DNA from: Omphiscola glabra
Taxonomy: Eukaryota; Mollusca; Gastropoda; Lymnaeidae
DNA: 64,000 bases
Assembly (NCBI GenBank): GCA_964017045.1
Contig: OZ024797.1
Span: 15,892,863-15,956,862, forward strand
Direction: 5' to 3'
Both the position numbers and the translations under genes were made by a program. Of this stretch, positions 1 through 14,700 are shown piece by piece. Each line of letters starts with the position of its first letter. Position 1 is the first letter of the stretch. The notes beneath the pieces are model-generated. The model did no database searches. It was given only the letters and a program-made list of their open reading frames with translations, and was not told the origin of the DNA.

Positions 1-460
1 TTAATATATTTTGATTCAAAAACCATTTTTTACATTTGAATAGAAAGAAGATATTAGAAAATTGTGTAAAATATTATTTTGTTAACTCTATAAATGGGTA
101 AAGTGTAATTTTTGAAAGTGTTTAATTTTTACCGATTCGATTGTGTTCTGAGAATCGCTAGACCACATCGTATTTGGTATCAATGGAAAGCTTTATTTCT
201 CAGAATTTAGATAAATATAGCTTCCTGTCACTTACGAAAATTACCGAACACTTCAATAATGGTCAAAACGGTGTTTTTCTGACCTAATTACAAGGTCACC
301 CCATTTATGAGGCATCAACCAACTTTGAAATTTTAATAAAGCACGCATGTGGATTGGTTACGTGTGTGGAAATTTACATGTGATCGTTTATCCTTTTATG
401 AAATTCGCTTAGACCGAGTAGTGTGTGCTCTCTTAATAAACAAGTTTTCCATTTGGTAGC
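1..460 (+). repeat. Dispersed repeat, copy A (diverged)
   Basis: This stretch shares long blocks, in the same order and orientation, with 885-1360. The shared blocks include a run around 127-142, the block with the core atcgtatttggtatcaatgg near 170, and gaaattcg...agaccgag near 400. The offset between copies is about 891-899 bp. No coding potential is seen. It may be an interspersed element or a local duplication; the family was not recognised. Confidence 0.6.
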
Positions 461-551
461 CTTATGTCCTATTTTAACTATTTTAAACCGATTGTAATGG
501 GACAACTTTTAAAACAGAACTCCTTTATGTGTGCGAGTGAACTCACTAAGC

Positions 552-716
<165 letters not shown>

Positions 717-884
717 CTCCACTGGTAAGGGCCTGGCGAGTGACTCCCCGAGGTCCGTACTGTGAGTGAAATTGCATGCAGTATGTAAAAGACATTGCGC
801 TGTATGACAATCGTCCTCAAATATTAAGGGACAGTTCTAGTGATGAAGCGACGAAAATACTAATTTTTGAGTATTTCTGGTATA

Positions 885-1360
885 TTTATATATCTTTGGT
901 TTCAAAAACATTTTTATAAAGATTTATTTATTAATAATTAAAGATATACGAAAATGGTGCAAAATATTATTTTGTAAACTTTTTAAAAAGTAAAAAGTCA
1001 TTTTTTAAATGTTCTTATTTTTTACCGATTCGATTCAGGTAGACTACTTATAATCACCTGATTACATCGTATTTGGTATCAATGGAAAGCTTCGTTTTTA
1101 AGAAATTATATATTTAGCTTCCTATCACGAACGTTACCAAACACTTAAATGGGCGATACATCGTGATAAAAATGGTGTTTTTCTGACCTATTTAAAGAGT
1201 CACCTCATTTTTAACCCATCATCCTTGAAATCTAAATAAAGCAAGCATTTGGACTGGTTATATGTGTGAAAAATTTAAGTGTGATCGGTTTCCCTTTAAT
1301 GAAATTCGATTAGACCGAGCAATTTGTGCTCTGTAAATAAGCATTTTTTTCCATTTGGTG
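885..1360 (+). repeat. Dispersed repeat, copy B (diverged)
   Basis: This is the partner of the repeat at 1-460. The best-kept blocks are around 1019-1035, 1066-1092 and 1299-1331. The two copies differ by many substitutions and small indels, so the duplication is not recent. No gene is seen here or in 717-884 and 1361-1550. Confidence 0.6.
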
Positions 1361-1550
1361 TCACTGTCAACCTATACTGTCAACAAATAAATACATTTAT
1401 TTCTTCACATCTGAGCGATTATATAAGATCACTGGTGTGTTTTCTCTCCTCTTCGCTAATATGTTTACATTTATTTATTTTAAATGTGCATGCGCACCTA
1501 TTACCAGAGGCGTAGCTAAGGGTTGGGCAGAGGGACATACATCCCCTGGT

Positions 1551-1736
1551 CAGTGGCGTAGCGAGCTTAACTCGCGCCCGGGGCACAATACCTTTTTAGC
1601 GCCCCCCCATACCTTTTTAGCGCCCCCCTATTCGAAAACCATACAATATTATAGTAAAATATACCATTTGGCGCCCCATTGTGAGTAGCGCCCGGGGCAT
1701 GATGCCCCCCTTGCTCCCCCCCTCACTACGCCACTG
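1551..1736 (+). mobile_element. hAT-type MITE (family 1, copy 1), 186 bp
   Basis: The element starts cagtggcgtagcgagc and ends cactacgccactg, which are terminal inverted repeats. It is flanked by a perfect 8-bp duplication, cccctggt, at 1543-1550 and 1737-1744, as expected for hAT insertion. The interior is GC-rich, with two copies of an acctttttagcgcccccc motif, and has no coding capacity. A near-identical copy lies at 48733-48919. The flanking DNA (aggcgtagctaaggg at about 1507 and gggggcgcc at about 1757) resembles another such element, suggesting nested insertion. Confidence 0.85.
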
Positions 1737-2054
1737 CCCCTGGTGCCATACTAACGGGGGCGCCAAAATGGTCTTTCATGGTATTTAATGGATGAAAATG
1801 ATTGTAATGGATTTCAGACTGGAAAGGGGGTGGGGCATAATATGAATCTTGTAATCTGCTCATCAGGGCTAGCTATAAAGTGATCTCCAAACGCCTCAGT
1901 TTTCTCCCCTCCTTATCCTCACAACTAAATGCTTCTACAATGTCTAATTTCATATGTTGATCACCACGTGATACAATTTGCTCAAACGTCACATATAAAT
2001 TATTCCCATTTATTGATACGTTGAACAGTTCATGAAATAAATGATCACCTGGGG

Positions 2055-2251
2055 CAGCGGTTCTCAACCTGTGGGTCGCGACCCCTTTGGGGTTCGAATG
2101 ACCCTTTCAAAGGGGTCGCCTAAGACCTTCGGAAAACACATATACCCTACAGTTATGAAGTAGCAACGAAAATAATTTTATGGTTGGGGGTCGCCACAAA
2201 ATGAGAAAATATATTAAAGGGTCACGGCATTAGAAAGGTCGAGAACCACTG
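2055..2251 (+). mobile_element. SPIN-like non-autonomous hAT element, copy 1 (197 bp)
   Basis: The 5' end is cagcggttctcaacctgtgg and the 3' end is gtcgagaaccactg. The interior carries the SPIN-type blocks gggtcgcgacccctttgggg and ttttatggttgggggtcgcc. Flanking 8-mers acctgggg (2047-2054) and acctaggg (2252-2259) match at 7 of 8 positions, which is an aged hAT target-site duplication. A second copy of the same length lies in opposite orientation at 21209-21405. The assignment to SPIN rests on remembered consensus features rather than a search. Confidence 0.85.
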
Positions 2252-2414
2252 ACCTAGGGTAAGATTCAAGTCTTGGGATTGAGTGGTTACATAATGCACT
2301 GATTGTCAAATCGAGTCCGGCTTTGAGGTCTCCCTTTTCAGTTGAGTCTTGGCATGGACGTTGGGTTGAATCAGGGACTGAGTGTAAATCAGATGCCTGG
2401 ATTGAAGTTAGGGT

Positions 2415-2615
2415 TGCATCCTGGACAGTGGGTAGAGTTGAGTCCTGGACAGTGGGTAGAGTTGAGTTCTGGACAGTGGGTAGAGTTGAGTCCTGGACAG
2501 TGGGTAGAGTTGAGTCCTGGACAGTGTGTAGAGTTGAGTCCTGGACAGTGGGTAGAGTTGAGTCCTGGTCAGTGGGTAACGCCGAGTTCTCGACTCTGGA
2601 TAGTGTTGAGTCATT
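2415..2615 (+). repeat. Minisatellite, 24-bp unit, about 8 copies
   Basis: The unit contains cctggacagtgggtagagtt and diverges at the right end. Because 24 is a multiple of 3, open frames persist on both strands and encode repeats such as VESWTVGR; these are artefacts of the array. It is the only minisatellite noticed in the first 38 kb. Confidence 0.9.
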
Positions 2616-2619
2616 TACT

Positions 2620-3687
2620 GTATAGGTAGAGATTACTACCCGTAATAAACTCGAACCATTCTGCTGAGGTATTTTTTTATCCTTGTGAAGTCCTTACTTT
2701 GGACTATCGCAGAAGCAGATACCCTTTTAAGTGACCGCGCATGCCATGAGGCATTGAAATAATTTAACATTTAGAACATAAAAATAAAATGGATTTCATA
2801 CATTACAAATGGTATAACCTGAATAGAGTGAAGTGCTTCAAACCTTCAAAATATTTCAAACAACCCTTACAAAACAGTATGTATTAGTAGTACACCAAAG
2901 TTTGAATCGCTTTTCAAATATTTAGGGAATCACGAGAACTAGACATTGATTAAATATAATTCACAGCAAACAAATAGTAAATCTTAAGCTTTCAAAATAC
3001 CAGTCTAGCGTAGCACAATACCGGCATTCTGATGACTCTTATAGTTATCGCGTTTGTCATGAAAATATCTTAAATTCAAAACATCTAAGCAAAGTTTCGT
3101 AATAATATTGTGCATACCTTTCCTTAATAGAACATGATTCAGAAAAATAAAGTAATGATCAAGATATCAAGGAATATTAAAAGATTATTCCCAAGGAAAG
3201 GTCGATCGCCACTTTAAATTTTGTGTCAAGCACAATTTGTTTCCCCTTCCTTTTTTCAGATTACGTAATGGGGTGCCGTAATTAAATTTAAATTTCAGAA
3301 ATATTCTAAACGCTTGGTCCCAAATCAAAATTATGTACTATTAACTTTAAACAAAAAATTGTGCGGAGATACTGATCTTCCATCGAGCGGATAGGGGAAA
3401 GCCCACCAGATATGGCGGGTACTAGGAAAATAAAATACCCTGGGCGGACCAAAATCAGAACCGACTGCCTTGTAGGAAGTGAAGGGATCCACAAAGGCTA
3501 GGGACCCGACCCAATACAAAGGCCGTTACCCTGAGAGCCGCAAGGAGCATCCCCTCGACGGTTGTGAGCAGGGCTGACGACCCTGACACATAAAAAATCA
3601 AATGTTTCGAAAACTAAATCACTTACAAAAAAATGATCTGATGATTTTGGATTTCGCCCTATGCCTGAACAAAAATATGATATATGG
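2620..3687. other. Intergenic, nothing recognised
   Basis: This is AT-rich sequence with no convincing exon. The part from about 3480 to 3690 may be a decayed upstream piece of the LINE whose C-terminal end is readable at 3688-3825, but no reverse transcriptase motif could be read. Confidence 0.5.
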
Positions 3688-3825
3688 ATGGACTTAAACC
3701 AGCTGGGGGCTCGCCTATGTCTATGGAGGCGGAATGCCATGGATCGATCCGAATGGAAGAATGTGGTGGAGCAGGCCAGGGCCCAACATGATGATGATAA
3801 CTTAAAAAAAACTAAAACAATATAA
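3688..3825 (+). mobile_element. LINE (non-LTR retrotransposon) C-terminal fragment
   Basis: An open frame reads ...LCLWRRNAMDRSEWKNVVEQ followed by ARAQHDDDN. The Asp-Arg-x-x-Trp-x-x-x-Val pattern is typical of the extreme C-terminus of RTE/L1-like endonuclease-reverse transcriptase proteins. A short ATG-repeat tail (about 3787-3799) and an A-rich run follow, as in many invertebrate LINE 3' ends. It is 5' truncated and not functional. The clade assignment is uncertain. Confidence 0.6.
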
Positions 3826-5717
3826 TTAAATCATTTTTAACATGGAATGTAATTAAACAATTTTTTTTGAAATAAGTTCAAATTAACTGCCCTGGGGATT
3901 TTTCTTCTCTTTTCCCCCATGATTTTTTTCCCCAGGACAAATTTTTAATTGAAAAAAAAACCTTATTTATGCGCCCAAGTAGCGAAAGTTTGTAAACACA
4001 TTTCACTTGAATGCGGACTTTTAGACAAACATAGTCGGTCAGAGCAACAGGCGGGACCAGTGTCGCTACCCAAATTGTCAACTTATAAAAATCGTGAGTA
4101 CGGTGAGCCAAGATTATAAAGCTATTCGTCGGCTTTTCAAATACAGCCATCTTGCGACCACATGTGGGACGTCTATCGCGACTATATCTTTCGACCACAC
4201 GTGTGACGACTATCAATTGGGGAAAATTCCGGGATAGGCTTTGTCATTAAAACTTTATTAAGTCATCACTATAAATCAAAACTGATATTTAGCTTATAAA
4301 GTGCGTAAAATGGTCATACATATATCCGAAAAATTATTTGAATAAAATGAAACTTTTGTTTTCTCCAACATTCAAATCTCTGATTTCCTTCTCATTTTCA
4401 TAACAAAAAGCAATAAACACTTCATTACTATACTATAATAATTTGACAAATTCCTCTCATTATAATGTAGGCCTATACTTATAAGCATCATATTATTTAC
4501 CACCAATCTCCACCTTAATTGCTTTAAATACAGTTATATTCAGTCTCACACATTATCATAACTATTATAACAAGCTCACAGATAATATTAATTCATTCAC
4601 TTTGGGATAAATATGTTAATCATTATTTACTTCAATGTGATCGGATATCAACTAAGCATATTATGCTTTAAATTTCATAATACCTAATTATTTAACTAAC
4701 AAGAAAAGAATTAGACAGGAATGCCCTAAAAGACAGGCGCGCTCATGGTCTTAAAATATATCGTAATAATAAAGCTCTAAACATGCAAGGCACGTTACCA
4801 CTACAGATCAGGCAATAATTTAAGAGCTCTATCTGCTTAAGTCGGAAATACGCGTATTTGTTTTAATTTTAAGCACGGCGAGCGTTACTGAACTCAAACA
4901 AACGCGTAACTCGAGATGCGCCGGGATTTGAAACAAACACACACACGCGTTTAGTTGAGTTGGAGACAATAGCTTTTAAAACATTTAGTTATATTGAGAA
5001 CAACAACAACAAATGCACTTTCTACCAATCCAACAAAAAACTATTTTTTTACAGGGCATCGGAATTTTAACAAACTTGAAAAACCCCGTTTAAGAATTTT
5101 AATTGAAATGAAATAATTTAAAAAATAAAAAGTTTATTCCATAGTTTTTCTTCTCTTGTTAAAAAAGACCATAAAGCCCATACTTCCGTTGGGGTATTTT
5201 ACATATTGGGACGTCATAAAAGGGGCTAACCAATCGGGTTCCGATTATTTTTAGCACACTCCTATTTAGAGGAGTTTTCCGATTGTTTATCGAACAACTG
5301 CTTTCTTAAATTAATAAGTAAGACTTAAATCACAAAAGGAAAAATACAGAACTTGATTTTAAGTATAGAAAAATATATAATCTTATGATCAGAGCTATCT
5401 TGACTACATAAAAAAAGATTTTCATTAAGATATTTGATTCAATCCATAGCCCACCCCAAACATTGGAAAATGCAATGGCTCTCGCCGTGGGTTCACGCTG
5501 GCTTGCATTATGACCTCTTTGTGACGGAGAGACAGCATTAGAGATGTGTGTCTGAATTTTATCAAAATGCTTAATCGGATCGAACCTAAATGATTCAGTT
5601 ATGATTTATTTTGATTACTAGAGGCTTTTTCCTTCTTGAAGTCAGTGAAGTACTTGTGTTTACTTATTTTGTGTGCGTGTAAAAGATCTTTGTGTTTCCC
5701 TCCAAAACACAAGCAAC
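3826..5717 (+). promoter_or_regulatory. Upstream region and probable promoter of BAZ1A
   Basis: No open reading frame of interest is present. A CCAAT-box-like ctaaccaatcgg lies about 490 bp before the BAZ1A start codon (near 5227-5238). The transcription start cannot be placed from sequence. The BAZ1A start context is acacaagcaacATG. The left part (about 3870-4230) holds decayed unique or repeat sequence that was not recognised. Confidence 0.35.
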
Positions 5718-8700
5718 ATGCCGCTCCTTCGCAAGCAACCATTTCACAGGCAGAAAATACCAGAGGATCTCGACCCGGAGGAAGACGTTTTTCATTGCAA
5801 AATAACAAATGAAATATTCAGAGATTACAAGTAAGTAAAGTCCTCATTTTTAAAACTAATTTCTTGGGGAGGCCTTTTAATGTTGATTGTTTACATTTAC
5901 TTCTACATTCATTTCATAATTTTGATGATTGTAAAACACTGACTGTATGTTGAGTCGAGGAAGCACAGCAACGGTCTCCATTCGATTTTAATATCTAAAC
6001 TGAAGCCCTGACTGCAGCGCCATTTTCCCTCCTCATTTCTCAATACTAAATCGTTGTTGTTAATTATTTTTAATGAGAGGCTTTTTATTTCACTTTCAGT
6101 GCATTCTTTGAGAGAATCATCCTATGCAATAGTCTGGTATGGTCCTGTGCTATCACTGGCAGGTCTGGGATGACCTTTCAGGAGGCTGAAGAATGTGAAG
6201 AGAAAGCAAAAAAGAATTTAGCAACTTTTCAAGACAGTTTAAAGAAGCCTTTGCTATTTTTGGCAACACTTACACACAGAAGCAGATTAAATGATCTAAA
6301 TGATGATATATTTCTTTTTGCCAAGGATCGCTTTTTCATTGGAGAAACTCTTGATTATGTTTCTGGTAACCAGAGGTAATGCCTTATGTCTTATTTTTTT
6401 TTATAGGCATAGGTTTAGAGTATAGTATAGGCCAGTATAGGGCAATACTCAATTGTTAATACAGGGCTGAACAATAATTTGCATAATTATTATAATTTAG
6501 TAGAAATTTAGAGGGTGAATCCAAAAGAAAAAAAAATAGATTGTTAATAAAACCTTTATCTTTTAATTTCTAAAATTAGGATTTGGATTGCACAATATAT
6601 ATATATATAGCTACTCAGATACAAAGAAAATAAGTTTGAAATAAAAACTGAATAAGTATTTTTGCTAACACTTAAATTCACTTAAATGTGGCCTATAAGT
6701 TTGTTTAAATAGGAAAAAAAGTTAGCTTACTGAATAGAAAACTGAATTGAGTTTCAAACAGTGGATTATAACAAATTCACATCATTGCAACTTATTGAAA
6801 TAAAGAGTTAAATCCCAGCTCATCAATGGCTTTATAAACCTAAAAAAAAAATAATTATTCAAAAGAAGAATATAAAAAAACAAACAATTTATTATGCTCC
6901 TGTATTTTTTAATGATAATTATTATTTAATTATTTGCAGAAATCCTTGTAAAGTTATTGGTGTTGTGCCACCTAGAGAAGCAAAATCAAAATCTAATGGG
7001 GAAGTCATTGTCATTGAAGATTCTGATGAAGATTCCAATTCTACTGTTTCAGAATCCAAAAGGTTGATCTTAAGAAAAATGTTTTCTCCCCATTTATATT
7101 AATGAATTAAATATTTGTTAAAATTTAAAGTCCTTACCCAAAAAGTATACATTGGTATTTTTTTAAAGAGTCTGATTCTAATTTTTTTTATTGTGTATGA
7201 ACAATGCATAGTTTTTACCTCAACAGTTAACGCCTTGTTTTTTTACAATTATTGTCAGTCAGAAGAAGAAGAAAGGAGGTGGTATTGATCCAGTCAAGTA
7301 TCAATACATAGTGAAGATAATTGATAGCTCTGACATTGAAACAGTCCCAGCAATTACATTATGGTAACTATCACTCTTATTTACATCATTTTCACTTTAT
7401 TAGTTTGAATGAATAATCAAAATACTTAAAGAAGTTAAATATTTTGTTTAATTTATTGTGATACTTACAATTTGTTACTTTTTTCTTCTTTTATTAGTCG
7501 AAAAAGAGGGCTTTATTCTAGAGACAGAAGTAAGTTGTTTCTTAAGCAACACTGTGCTCCTTATGATGGTCTGTGGAAAGTAAAGGTAATACAAAGTTAT
7601 TAAAATATATATACATAAATGTTATACATTAATTTTTTAAAAGAAATTTAAAAATGTCAGGGTTGAAATTATTATTTGAATTTCTTTCAAAGAATATGAT
7701 GATAAAATATTTGTGGACGTATTCAGGAGGTGACTTTGAAAAAACTGCACTTGGCTGCAGCAAAGTTTGAGGATTTCTTTGCTGGCCCCCTTCCGGAATT
7801 TCAAGTCTCTGCGGTCAAGAAAAAGAATAATGCTAAGAGATCACTCGATGTCGATGAAATTGATTTAGATCTGGAGGAAGTTCCAGCTCATTCCAGCAAA
7901 ACTGTGAGAAGTAACAAAGGAGCACGTATTATTGCAGGTAATAAAAATATGATTATACTTAATGTTTTCTCACATTTAATGTATTAAAATCTCATAAGAT
8001 AGATCAAATGCTAAGCCAAATTTAATATGTTGAAGTAATAGAAGTAAGAGATATAATACATTATAATAAAATAACTTTCAGAACGCCAAGTTGCATACTC
8101 ACATATTCCACCATCAGAGGATAAAGTTTTGATGAAAGAGAAACTTAAACAGCAAAAAATTGATGACAAACGGAAGACACTTGAAGAAAAGGAAGCTAAA
8201 AAGGAAGAAATGAGGCGTCAGATTGAAGTTGAAAAAATGCGTAGAAAGGAAGTAAAAGATAAGGTATTACTTAGCTCCTTTGATATCATTTGTAGAAATA
8301 TAGAACAAAACATAAAACAGTCAATTTTTCTTTAAATAGTGTAAAGAATTTATTTTTGTATATTTTACTACTTATAATGCTTTGTCTTATTTTAGTTTTA
8401 AATAATTCTTTAACATATCACAGGAGCGAATGAAGAAGCTGGAAGAAAAGAAACGGGAGCTTGAATTATACAAAGAGTGGTCAAAGCCTAGAGATGATCT
8501 TGAGTGTGATGACTTAAAGGTTTGTATTTGCTTTTGTCAATTTTAGTTTATATTGAATAAGGACATTTGTTGTTTTATTGAAGTAATTGATACATTAAAT
8601 TGTTCCAGGAAATGCCAGAGTTTGTTCCTGTGAGGACAAGAGTTCCAATGGAATTATTTGGTGATGCTGTGATGATCCTTGAATTCGCACACATTTTCAA

Positions 8701-11700
8701 GTCTATATTTGATTTTAAACAGTTCTTTCCTAAAGGCTTTACATGGGGTGAGTAACTTATTGCCAATATCAACTTGGACTGTGCTTACTTCATTTCAGCA
8801 GAGCAGTACATTTTGTTTTTGCCTGCCTTTCCACCAAAAGGTAGAGTGTTCCAAATGGCCTTAGGTCATCCCTAGCCATGAGTAAATATCAGGGTTGCTA
8901 GTACTTGTCAGCCAATTATGGAAGCAGCTTTCTTGGGATGGAGGCTAACTAAACTAAACATCACAACCACTGATGACAGAAAACAGCAACCAATGCGGTG
9001 TGGGATTAAAAAGCAGTTAGGTTACAGTATTAATCTTGAACTTTTAAAAAGACACCACCCCCTCCCCAAATATACTAAAAAAGCAGTCAGCTAAAAAATT
9101 TATTGAAAAAAGCACTACATGGGGCAGTGTGTTAACACTGACATTGGCACAGAAACAAACAAAAAATATAATTTGTTTGGGTGCATGTGGAAGGAAGGAA
9201 GGCGCATACTTAGTATTTTACATACCTAAGCTTTAAAAAATGTACATTTCCTGTAAAAACATCAAATTAAAACATCTACATTTGCAGCTAACACCTTGAG
9301 CTTTTTAAAAGGCCGATTATTCAGCCACAGAAAGTTGATTAACTATTATCAGCATATTGGAAGATTACAAATTATTTTCAGATTAAACAGTGCAACTCTA
9401 GTATTAATGCTACCCAAGAATCTGTTGTTATCAGATGATTACTAATGTTCTCTGTTCTTTAAACTATTTTTAGGTATGATTGAATCAGCTCTGGTTGACC
9501 ATGAACCCGATGGTCCACTCTGTGATCTGCTTCAAATGCTTCTCTGTGCCTTGTTCAATTTGCAGGAAGAAGAGGCAGATGAATATCAAGAGTTGGAGAA
9601 AGAAAAGGATGACAGTGTTAAGTTGAGTGAGTAACTTATTTTGTTTTAATATATAAGGGAACGTTCTGTGGAGGTGTTCTGTAAGATTATAAGTTTTCTG
9701 TATTTTTATATTTTTTATCTTGTTAGTGCAGTGAAAATAAAAATTCTTACTTGCAGTTAATGTTAAGGAAATACAAATTACTTTAATTTTTCTGTAATTC
9801 ACTAACAGGTTAATTTAAAGTTTTGTTGAAAAAAAAAGAAAAAAAAAAAAAAGTTTTTTATACTACATGTATTTAGAAATTTTCTATCTTTACTTATAGA
9901 GTTACTCCCAAAAGTATGTTCCTTTCATTGCAAGCCATTTAAAAATAGTAAATGTTAACATTAGAGAACATCCATTGATATGAAAAAAAGGAAATTTGTT
10001 TTCATTACTTTGTACAGGATTATTTTTAGCATGTTTAATAACTGAAATTATAGAAATTCCTTTTTAAACCTATGAAAAATTAAAAAAAATATATGCATTG
10101 AATGCAGATTTGATAGCTTGATAATATAATAAAAAATTGATAATACCAAAAAAGGACTTCTCAACATAAAAAGCATTTGAATTTATGTAAATGTATTAAA
10201 ATGTCACAAGAGAGAGAAACATTTTGTATAATTATGATATCCCATAAAATCGTACCTCATTGATTTTAATTATATACATTAATTTGTGTTGTGATTTTTC
10301 AATCCTGTGCAAATTTTATCTCGTTACAGACGAAGAGAAGGATGATGACCTTGATGAAGAACAAACAACAAATGAAGTGATTCGTTCGGCTACAATAATG
10401 GCACAGTTTTCACAAAATACATTAGGTAGTTTTTTTAATATTCATACATCATTATTCTGGTACGGTATGTTGCTGCATCCATATACTGGCATATGTGCAA
10501 CGGTTGGGGAAGCGATGCTGCCATCCTAATGGCTCCTAGCAGATGCCAGGGCAGCCTTGAAGCTTTCGATAGATGTCGAGTTCACTGCAGTATTGTCCAG
10601 GTGGTTCCAAGCGATTATTGTGCGTGGAAAGAATGATTGTTTATGTTGCACTGTGTTACGCCGAGGCACAGTGAAGCATTTGCTATTGTTCCGGGTGTAA
10701 TTGCTCATGGGGTTGTCAGAGGTTAAATCAGTGTTTAGCGAGTGCTTGGCTCTAATTAATCGACCTGGCGTCTGTGGGGTGAGATAATTGTTTGCTGGGA
10801 TTGCCGGCACTAGCCACATGACCACTTTATAGGCGGATCTTTTCTCGTCTTTCCTTAAGGGAGGGGATGTCAAATCTGTTTAAGAGACCAGTGATGTAGC
10901 CAGGAGTAGTGGTTTTGTAGTCACGTTATTCTATATCAGAAAACTCTTTTATTCACAGGTGTTATATTATTTAAATTGCTCCAAAAGTTTCTTAATAAAT
11001 ATCAAAAGTTTCTTAATTGTTACTTTAAATATTTACCATATATCTCTATTATTTTTTATAGGTATGCCATTACGAGATACTCTCCTGGACCAATTCACTC
11101 TGTCAGAGATAGTAAGGATACATTTGATGTCATCTGGTGCAAAGGCAAGCAACAAAAATGCACGTTTTCGTTACCAGCAAAGAGGAGGCTATACATGTCA
11201 TGATGACCCTGGCCTGGAGCTAAAGTTGGGAGATCCAGGACTGGTCAAATCCTTGGCAACTACAAATGTTTTTGATTTAACACCTCGTAAGTATCATAAT
11301 TTAAGAGTGTAATTTACAGAAAAGAAAAACAGGTCAATTTGGGATAGAATATTTGCAACCTCTAAAATTAATTGTATCTGAGGAAAATGAGGAAATACTT
11401 CATATATTGCTGTAATAGTCTGATTTTAATACTAGCTTTACCAGTTACAGGATTCTCTTGCAGATGAAAAAGCCAAAGTTATTAACACTCTCATACAGCA
11501 AATTCTTACATTTGCAATGGTCCGAGACATGATTGAGGAATCCGGAGAAAAGCTTAGGATCAAGAAGTATGATCTCAAACAGCTGCAGTGGGCAGAACAG
11601 AGGAGAGAAAGGGAAGAGCAAGCAAACAGGTTTGTGTTATAAGTTTATAGGTTAAGTACCAGGTCATCCCAAGATTATGCTCCGGCGAAGGAATGATGTT

Positions 11701-14700
11701 AACCGTCAACAAAATATATAGTCATTAGTCTGTCCCATTTTGACCTCTCTCAATCCTGAACCACGCAATTTTAAAGAGTAAAATATGCAATTAACTTAAT
11801 AACATGTTTTGTATGCTTATACAGTAAATGAGATTTATCTTAAAATGACCCATTTTTCAGATATAAGAAAATGATGGAGGAAAAAGCAAAGGAACAAGCA
11901 AGGAGAATGCAGCAGTTGATGGCAGAACAGTCAGGGTAAATTTAAGGATGTTAAGAGAGCCTCTCATGTTATTTCAGGCTATGGTTGCTTAAAGTGGATG
12001 TTGGTTCCGTTCATTATCTTTCATCTCTCTATTTTAAAGCCAACAATCTCTAATTAACTTCTTACCTTTAATATTTTCAAAGTCCCTCAATGCTATTAAC
12101 ATTCTTTGTCCCAGGAAATCAACAAGCTCTCCAGAACCAGAGGAGAAATCTTCAGAGCAGAAAGAAGTTGAAAAACAAAAAGAGCATGAGACAGACACAA
12201 GAAAGAAGGCTGAGTTTGCCAAGAAAGAGTATGAGATGCTCGATGAAATTATGCTTCTTCAGAGAATGGTGTCCATATACCCTATTGGTAGAGATAGGCT
12301 CTTTCGAAGATATTATTTCTTTTCATCATTAAATGGGCTTTTCATTGAGGACCACGAACTTCATGTTCCAGCAGCCATGCTAAAACCAGGAGTTGCAACT
12401 GCAGGAGCTGGTTCCAAAGTGAGTATGATTGAAGCCCTCAAAGTATTTGAATTAACTGTCAGGCTTAAAAGAAAAATTTGTGTTGTAAATTTAGTGCAGT
12501 GTAATAATAGTCTATTAGTTTGTACAATGTCTCACAGAAGTAATGCAACAAATTCTTTAAATTCTTCTGCTCCAGGACCTCTAAACAATAGTCTTTTAAA
12601 CATGACATAGCTTTCATTTTCAAATTAGGTATATGGTTTTTAAGCTGTAACATGCATGAAACTTCTTGTGCTTATTGCTAATCAATGTTTATGTTTCAGT
12701 TGAAACTATTACCGGAGTTGACCTTTCAGGGGGAAAACAAAGAGAACAGCAAAAAATCAAATGGTGATGACTGCATTGTTATCAGTGATGCAGAATCTGA
12801 TGTCAGTGAAAAGAAGGAAAATGTAGCAAAGAAAGAAGAGGAAATGGAAGTTGATGGTGGCAGTGAATCACCCCCTGTTTTAGAAAGTGAAAAACCTTTA
12901 TTAGGAAACAAAACGCAGTCACAAAATCCCACGTGGGCATTCATAGACACTTCTGAGCATCTTGATGCTCTGGTAGCATGTTTGAACACAAGAGGTTTCA
13001 GGGAATGTGCCCTCAGGTCAGCCTTGCAAGAGCTGCGGTCCATTCTGGATTATTCTCTAAAAGATTGCCCCACTGATATGCTGAGCTTACCGGAAGATGG
13101 AGGAGAGGAGAAGGCAAGAATACAAGTGAGTAAAATTTCTCTGTTTGTAACATTTTTAGTTGGTGGTTAAACATTTTAGTTTAGTTAATGATATCATTTT
13201 AAATATTGTTATTTGTAGTAGATGATTTTTTTATTTCATGTTTTACTCGCTTCCTTACAGGCACTTGCTATGACTCGGGGCATATCTAGCAAAAAGGCAG
13301 CTCAGGACGCTCTGATACTTGACAAAGCAGAGGTAACAATGGAGCTCAATCTGAGAGATGCTATATTGGATATGGAAGATAGGATACATGTTGGAGCTCT
13401 TGGTACTCTGAAGGTATGTCGTAATTTAAAGGACTCTGATGATGGAATAGTTTAAATACCTACTTGTACAGCCTTCTGTAATTTTAATAATAACTTCCTG
13501 AGGCCACAGAATGGAATGTAGTGCAAACACCTGCCTCGAGTTATCTTAAATAATCTTAGTGTGTCTACTCATCCAATATTGTAGTAGTCTGTTACAGACC
13601 TGCCAACCCTTCCCATTTTTTTCGGAATTATATGGATTTTTTACCCCTCCTTCCAACTTTCTGACAAATCCGTTAAAATTCAGATTTTCCGAACATAATT
13701 TTTCACCCGTCATAAAAATCCAAAAGCGAAAAAAAAAAAGTAAAAAATCGGATACGTCAGGAAGTGGTGAATTCCTTTATTTTTACGTAGTGTCTACATG
13801 TCTGGTGGCCGGACTAATAAGTTCTCGAGATATTCGCCCGGCTATTACTATTATATATTTGATCAAGTCACAGGACCACCATAACAGAGTTGCGCTAGAT
13901 ATTTGTCCGTCAGCCTTGTCACGTGACTGCTAATAGTCAAACAGTCCAGTCGCCGGACGTGTAGACACTGCCTTGTTTTTATCGAAGCGAGCCGCGATCT
14001 CCAAATCATTCTTCAATCATCAATTGATCTTATCGCGATTTATCTTTTTACAAGGCTAAAAAATAATTTAGTTTTGTTGTCTTTTTGGGTTTTTAAAAAG
14101 TTTTTCTTAATTAAATTTAAATGGATAAATCTATTGAAAGTGGTGGGTACAATACGACATCCATTTCTTAAATGTCTAATTTCTTTGCTAAGGAATCGGA
14201 AGTTTTATTGACCTCCTCTCTTATTGAAGGAAATATTTCTCCAGCCAACTCCGATCGTTGTAATGCCAGAGTCAAAGAAATGTTTACACACTCGCAGATT
14301 GCTAGAACTAGAAGATTGTGAAGAAAAATTACAATGAAACAAGGGGAAGCATGAAAGTTTATCTTTATAACTTGCTTGTATCTAAAATCAGTTGCAATGC
14401 TAATCTTCAGTTGTCCAAAGAGTTGTTGGACAAATGCAAAAAGGCCACTAGGGATAGGCAGGAAAACTGAACTCTTAGCAGCCTGTGTACATATGTAAAT
14501 AAAATGGATCTTCTGTCCTGTGCCTGTACTACTGTATATATCAGAATCTGTATATAAACATTTCCAGTAACGTTTTTCTCATGTTGTAGACTCTTCAAAG
14601 GCAATGGAGGTAACTTTATATTTCTTTATTTACTAAAAGAGGTTTGTGCATTAGTTTACAGATCTTAAACCAAGTTGCCCCCTCTGGTCGGCGACCCTGG

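Noticed and set aside
1873..2067. 64-codon minus-strand frame beside SPIN copy 1
   Set aside because: It has no recognisable domain and its first codons lie in the inserted SPIN end, so it cannot be an original gene start.
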